Shown here: piece after piece, positions 39,416 to 42,740 of the stretch | Layout: each line of letters starts with the position of its first letter | Position numbering within the stretch: the stretch's first letter is position 1 | Source: Nocardia suismassiliense | GTDB taxonomy: Bacteria > Actinomycetota > Actinomycetes > Mycobacteriales > Mycobacteriaceae | Direction: 5' to 3' | Length of the DNA stretch: 42,740 nucleotides | Assembly: GCF_900269665.1 (NCBI RefSeq) | Contig: NZ_LT985361.1 | Span: 144,311 to 187,050 of the forward strand | Notes under the pieces: generated by a model | Told to the model about the DNA's origin: nothing | The model's database searches: none | Seen by the model: the letters and a program-made list of their open reading frames with translations, nothing else | Position numbers and translations under genes: made by a program

Positions 39416-40408
39416 TCAGGCGGCCACTGCCGCGTCGGGCTCCTCCGCCTGCTTGGCCCAGCGTTGGGCCAGCGCGGCGCAGGTGATCAGCTGGATCTGG
39501 TGGAACATCATCAACGGCAGCACGATCAGCCCGACCGGCTGGCTCGCGAAAAGCACGGTCGCCATGGGCAATCCGGTGGCGAGGCTCTTCTTGGAGCCGC
39601 AGAACACGATCACGATCCGGTCCGCGCGCGAGAAGCCGAAGACCCGGCCGATCAGCATGGTCACCGCGATGACGAGCGCGAGCAGCACGCAGCACACCCC
39701 GGCCAGTGCGAGGATCCGCCACGGCGAGAGCATGTGCCAGATGCCCTCCACCATGCCCGCGCTGAACGCGCTGTAGACGACGAGCAGGATCGAGCCGCGG
39801 TCCACCAGCTTCGTCGGCTCGGCGTACCGGCTGAGCCAGCGGTGCACCTTGGGCCGGATCAGCTGGCCGATGAAGAACGGCACCAGCAGTTGCAGCACGA
39901 TGTCGCCGATCGAGGAGAAATCGACGCTGGCCTGGCCCGTGGTGTTCATCAACAGGATGACGAGCAGCGGAGTCACGAAGACACCCAGCAGGTTCGACGC
40001 CGTCGCGCTCACGATCGCACCGGGCACATTGCCCTTCGCTATCGAGGTGAACGCGATGGAGGACTGCACGGTGGACGGCACCAGGCACAGGAACAGCAGC
40101 CCCGTGTACAGGTCGTCGGTCAGCACGCCGGGCACCAGCAGGTGCGCCGCCAGCCCGAGCAGCGGGAAGAGCACGAAGGTGCTGGCCAGCACGACGACGT
40201 GCAGCCGCCAGTGGGTGAGCCCCGCCAGCGCCTCCTTCGGCGAGAGGCGGGTGCCGTACAGCAGGAAGAGCAATGCGATGGCAATCTTCGTCAGCACGCC
40301 GACTACGTCGGCAGCGGTACCCCGGGCGGGAAAAACGCTGGCCAGGGCAACCGTAGCGAGGATCGACAGGATGAAACCGTCGATATAGAACTTGCTGAGG
40401 AATCGCAC
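39416..40408 (-). CDS. Bile acid:sodium symporter-like transporter (SBF-like, DUF4137 type)
   Basis: A 330-residue integral membrane protein with nine to ten spans. Features match the SBF-like/SLC10A7 group: FLLYGTRLSPKEALAGLTHW near residue 55, CLVPSTVQSSIAFTSIAKGN in the crossing-helix region, and the late FCGSKKSLATGLPMATVLF motif. The substrate is unknown; relatives affect calcium or organic anion transport. GTG 40408 is chosen as the start because longer forms run into implausible sequence. Its last bases abut the aminotransferase relic, showing that the rearrangement stopped exactly at the end of this gene. Confidence 0.88.
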   Translation of the reverse strand: MRFLSKFYIDGFILSILATVALASVFPARGTAADVVGVLTKIAIALLFLLYGTRLSPKEALAGLTHWRLHVVVLASTFVLFPLLGLAAHLLVPGVLTDDLYTGLLFLCLVPSTVQSSIAFTSIAKGNVPGAIVSATASNLLGVFVTPLLVILLMNTTGQASVDFSSIGDIVLQLLVPFFIGQLIRPKVHRWLSRYAEPTKLVDRGSILLVVYSAFSAGMVEGIWHMLSPWRILALAGVCCVLLALVIAVTMLIGRVFGFSRADRIVIVFCGSKKSLATGLPMATVLFASQPVGLIVLPLMMFHQIQLITCAALAQRWAKQAEEPDAAVAA

Positions 40409-40498
40409 AACACACGCTAACGCCGAGACTGTGCCCTGATCGAACCGAGAAGTACGTATTTCGTCACACCATGGGATGTCTGGGCATACTAGAAATAT

Positions 40499-40519
40499 AC
40501 GAACGTTCGTCCGTACACT
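40499..40519 (+). promoter_or_regulatory. Operator and promoter of the metallo-hydrolase gene
   Basis: ACGAACGTTCGT (40499-40510) is a perfect 12-base palindrome that lies just ahead of a -10-like TACACT (40514-40519). A related half-site GTACGAACG follows at 40531-40539. The layout suggests repression by a TetR-type dimer, but no such gene is adjacent within the window. Confidence 0.6.
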
Positions 40520-40550
40520 TGCCGAAAGCCGTACGAACGAAGGAACGACG

Positions 40551-41348
40551 ATGAAGATCCGCCGACTGGGCTGGGCAGGCGTAGAAATCGAATTCGACGG
40601 CGCCACACTGGTGATCGACGCCGTGCAGGACAGCGAGCTGCTGCGCGGTGCCCTGCCGGACGGCGCATTGACCACCCCGCGGCCCGCGGATGCCGCACTG
40701 GTCACCCACCTGCACCTCGACCACGCCGATCCGTCCGGGCTGTCACGCATCTTGGCGGCCGACGGCATCGTGCTGCGCCCCGAGCCGATGGTGGGCACCG
40801 GCGACGATCTCGCGTGGACCGCCGCGGCCGAGAAAGGCTTCGCCGCACACGATCTGCCGACCCGGGTGATGACAGAGTGGGCGACCACCACCATCGGCCC
40901 GTTCGAGGTGACCGCGGTACCCGCCGTCGACGGACTCGGCGACCCACAGGTGAACTGGGTCGTCGGCGCGGGCGGCCACCGAATCTTCCACGGCGGCGAT
41001 ACCCTCTTTCACGGCATGTGGTGGCTCATCGCTCGCCGCTGCGGCCCATTCGACGTCGCATTCCTGCCGATAAACGGCGCGGCAGTGGACTTTCCACACC
41101 TGCAACCGGCCAGTCCGTTGCCCGCTGTGCTCACGCCGGAGCAAGCCGTGCTGGCGGGACACCTACTGGGCGCACGTACAGTCGTCCCGATCCACTTCGG
41201 CCTCGACCGGCCCCCGTACTACGTGGAGGTCGACGACTCGCTGGCCGAGTTCCGGTCCGCAGCATCAGATCTCGGTGTACACACCACGGTGCTGGCGCCG
41301 GGAGAATCGCTGGAACTCTGCGCGATGGCGACGAATCGCAGCGAATAG
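40551..41348 (+). CDS. MBL-fold metallo-hydrolase
   Basis: A 265-residue protein of the UlaG/YcbL-like metallo-beta-lactamase fold. It has RRLGWAGVEIEFDGATLVID, the metal motif THLHLDHAD (HxHxDH), the strand FHGGDTLFHG with the metal Asp, and IHFGLDRPPYY with a late His. It probably hydrolyses an ester, lactone or phosphodiester bond; the substrate is unknown. The start at ATG 40551 has AAGGA upstream. The promoter palindrome implies induction by a specific ligand. It is convergent with the HvfC-like gene, with 56 bases between. Confidence 0.9.
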   Translation: MKIRRLGWAGVEIEFDGATLVIDAVQDSELLRGALPDGALTTPRPADAALVTHLHLDHADPSGLSRILAADGIVLRPEPMVGTGDDLAWTAAAEKGFAAHDLPTRVMTEWATTTIGPFEVTAVPAVDGLGDPQVNWVVGAGGHRIFHGGDTLFHGMWWLIARRCGPFDVAFLPINGAAVDFPHLQPASPLPAVLTPEQAVLAGHLLGARTVVPIHFGLDRPPYYVEVDDSLAEFRSAASDLGVHTTVLAPGESLELCAMATNRSE

Positions 41349-41404
41349 GCTCGACTCACGGACGCCCGCGGAGGCGGGGCAGAAGGGCGGCACGCGGTAT
41401 CTCG

Positions 41405-41758
41405 CTATGCGCGTCGGCGTAGCAACAACTTTCGGGTGCGGGAAGAAGCGGAGCCGCTGAGCGCGATGCCTGCATGCTCAGCGAAAGCCGTGGCGTCCGA
41501 GGCGGTCGACGTCTTGGACTTGTCCGCGGCCCAAGCGATGAAGCGCGCGGTGAAGTCCGCACCGCAGGCATGCACCAACAATGGGAAGCGGCGTGCGACC
41601 TCGTCTGCGCGTTTGCGCAGCAACGCTCGTGCCGTCGCAGCGACGGCTTCGGTATCGAAACCGTCCGGCACCGGGCTCCCGGCCACCAGTGCCCGAACCA
41701 ATGCCGCCTGCCGCTCGGCGAGCAGAACGGTATCGGCTTCCGGCGGCTGCGGTTTCAT
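41405..41758 (-). CDS. HvfC/DUF2063-like partner protein of the MNIO enzyme
   Basis: A 117-residue protein. The N-terminal half fits the HvfC-type helical domain found beside DUF692 enzymes: LLAERQAALVRALVAGSPVP, then TARALLRKRADEVARRFPLL and VHACGADFTARFIAWAADK. Such partners recruit the substrate peptide to the enzyme. It begins at ATG 41758, overlapping the DUF692 gene by four bases (ATGA), so one partner per enzyme is expected. In Streptomyces the DUF692 protein SCO6045 is, as I recall, longer with an extra C-terminal domain; here that part may be a separate polypeptide. Confidence 0.72.
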   Translation of the reverse strand: MKPQPPEADTVLLAERQAALVRALVAGSPVPDGFDTEAVAATARALLRKRADEVARRFPLLVHACGADFTARFIAWAADKSKTSTASDATAFAEHAGIALSGSASSRTRKLLLRRRA

Positions 41759-42627
41759 GCGCGCGCCGAACGTGCGCGCCCAGTGATCGACGGTCGGTGC
41801 GCGGACGCGGCGATAGCATCGAGTTCGTCGAGGAGCTCGGCGGCGGGTGGATAGTTGCCGTCGCGTTCCAGCATCAGCGGCACCGGGTGCAGGTCGGTGA
41901 AAGCACCGACGAGAGCCAGGACTTCGGCGGGGATCGGATCGGTGTGCGTGTCGTGGTAGCGGCCGTCGGATTCGTGGCCACCCGCGACGTGACAGTAGGC
42001 AACGCGATCCGTTGGCAGGCGCAGCAATTCGGCACGAGGATCGCGGGCGCGGTTGCGGGCGTTCGCATAAACGTTCGCGATGTCGAGCAGCAGATACACG
42101 CCGGTCCGATCGACGAGTTCGGCGAGGAACTCCGACTCGGTGTATTCGTCGTCGGGCCAGTCGAACAGTGCAGCGATGTTCTCTACCGCCAGCGGCACGT
42201 CGAGCACCGCCTGGGTTCGGGAGATGTTGCGCGCCAACACATCCAGCGCCGCCTTGGAACGCGGCACCGGCAGCAGATGCCCTGCCTCGACGCCACCCGC
42301 GCGCACGAACGCGACATGCTCGCTCACCAGCGGCGCACCGAGCGCTTCCGCGCACGCGGCGAGATGCTCGATCCGGTGCTCCTGCACCGGTTCGGCGCCA
42401 CCGAGCGACAACGAAATACCGTGCGGCACAATCGCGGTCCCGGCCGCGCGCAGGGCTGTTAGTTCGGCGGGAATCGTGAGCTCCGATCCGCCTAGCAGCC
42501 GCTGGCGGACCGGCAAGGACTCCGCGATCACCTCGGCGAACCCGAGCCCATCCAGTTCCGCGAGCACGCCACAGATCTCCGGCCGCCAGCCGATCCCGAG
42601 CGCGCCGTCCGGCAGGGGTCCGCTCAT
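41755..42627 (-). CDS. DUF692 / multinuclear non-heme iron oxygenase (MNIO)
   Basis: A 290-residue TIM-barrel protein. The conserved metal-binding positions are present: His69 (VPHGISLSLGG), Glu103/His104 (VSEHVAFV), Glu149/Asn150 (AVENIAALF), Asp182/Asn185 (LLDIANVYANA), His213 (YCHVAGGHESDG), Asp226/His228/Asp230 (DTHTDP) and Glu254 (MLERDGNYP). Family members use two or three iron atoms to modify Cys, Asp or other residues in RiPP precursors. It is ATGA-coupled to the HvfC-like gene and lies 25 bases downstream of a Gly-rich protein gene. ATG 42627 is preferred. Peptide modification is inferred from this context. Confidence 0.9.
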   Translation of the reverse strand: MSGPLPDGALGIGWRPEICGVLAELDGLGFAEVIAESLPVRQRLLGGSELTIPAELTALRAAGTAIVPHGISLSLGGAEPVQEHRIEHLAACAEALGAPLVSEHVAFVRAGGVEAGHLLPVPRSKAALDVLARNISRTQAVLDVPLAVENIAALFDWPDDEYTESEFLAELVDRTGVYLLLDIANVYANARNRARDPRAELLRLPTDRVAYCHVAGGHESDGRYHDTHTDPIPAEVLALVGAFTDLHPVPLMLERDGNYPPAAELLDELDAIAASAHRPSITGRARSARA

Positions 42628-42652
42628 CCGCGGGCGCCGGCCCGTGCCGTGG

Positions 42653-42740
42653 TCAGCCGCCACAGCCGCCCCCCCCCCCCCCCCAGCCGCCACCTCCGCC
42701 ACCGCCCCCACCCCCACCGCCGCTCCCACCATCGCCGCCG
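42653..42740 (-). CDS. C-terminal tail of a Gly-rich protein, probably TIGR04222 type
   Basis: Only the last 29 codons are inside the window. Reading from the edge to the TGA at 42655-42653, nearly every residue is Gly, with one Asp, one Ser, one Trp and a single Cys three residues from the end. I recall TIGR04222 membrane proteins as having such low-complexity Gly/Cys tails and lying next to DUF692 genes, so this is a probable modification substrate. The gene runs off the window, so the main domain cannot be seen. A run of 16 C on the plus strand lies inside it. Confidence 0.6.
   Translation of the reverse strand, partial: GGDGGSGGGGGGGGGGGGWGGGGGGCGG
42669..42684. repeat. Run of 16 C within the Gly-rich tail gene
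   Basis: Sixteen consecutive C on the plus strand encode Gly codons (GGG) on the minus strand. A loss or gain of one base would shift the frame and change the last residues, including the single Cys and the stop. Such a tract may be variable in the cell or a sequencing/assembly artefact. Confidence 0.85.

Noticed and set aside
39275..40420. Plus-strand open frame that begins in the aminotransferase relic
   Set aside because: Only the first 45 or so codons resemble aminotransferase. The rest is antisense to the symporter, so it is not a fused enzyme.
41405..42355. Long minus-strand frame upstream of the HvfC-like gene
   Set aside because: The part before codon MKPQPPE is an Arg/Gly-rich shadow of the DUF692 gene; the real start is ATG 41758.
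1..42740. CRISPR arrays, tRNA or rRNA genes, complete insertion sequences
   Set aside because: No regularly spaced repeats, no cloverleaf-like or rRNA-like segments and no transposase genes were seen on reading.

Overview
The window looks like chromosomal DNA of a Nocardia-type actinomycete (Mycobacteriales). The supporting signs are high GC, frequent GTG starts, many ATGA-coupled genes, a SigL/RslA-like pair, a close match to the mycobacterial YqgE protein Rv0038, DUF1707 and DUF3054 proteins, a deazaflavin-type (Ddn-like) oxidoreductase, and XRE regulators with long helical C-terminal domains. Gene families are named from remembered protein patterns; no search was run. I saw no rRNA, tRNA, CRISPR array or complete insertion sequence.

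Left part (1-12.9 kb): a truncated minus-strand gene and an XRE regulator, then a minus-strand block of AI-2E-type transporter, MacS-like kinase, LuxR-type response regulator, DUF1707 protein and MerR regulator. Facing away from it are a membrane-anchored class III cyclase, a YbhN-like protein and a DUF3054 protein. A PBP-like lipoprotein that has lost its catalytic motifs, a conserved actinobacterial protein, type II dehydroquinase and a Ddn-like enzyme follow.

Middle part (12.9-31.7 kb): glycerate kinase; an HxlR regulator facing two tandem imine-reductase-like genes; an ABC exporter operon with a small XRE gene, divergent from an ArsR-AHSA1 fusion whose promoter carries two palindromic operators; an E. 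coli PpiB-like cyclophilin; a second XRE regulator; a HAD protein, a methyltransferase, an iodotyrosine-deiodinase-like flavoprotein, a 43-residue hydrophobic peptide, a secreted tripeptidyl-aminopeptidase-like hydrolase, acyltransferases, YqgE, the SigL/RslA pair with a matching promoter, a DrrAB-like exporter and an EXLDI-type protein.

Right part (32.3-42.7 kb): this holds the most unusual content. Four tightly coupled genes (ThDP enzyme, SRPBCC protein, KAS III-like enzyme with the active-site His replaced by Asn, HisC-like aminotransferase) look like a compact small-molecule pathway with no PKS, NRPS or carrier protein. After them comes a stretch that looks acquired (AAA ATPase, small exported protein, unknown protein). 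It ends in a decayed partial copy of the same aminotransferase, abutting the stop codon of a bile-acid-symporter-like gene. A metallo-hydrolase with a palindromic operator follows. The right edge is a DUF692/MNIO enzyme with an HvfC-like partner and, upstream, the Gly-rich tail of a probable TIGR04222-type protein containing a run of 16 C. This resembles a RiPP-type peptide-modification locus.
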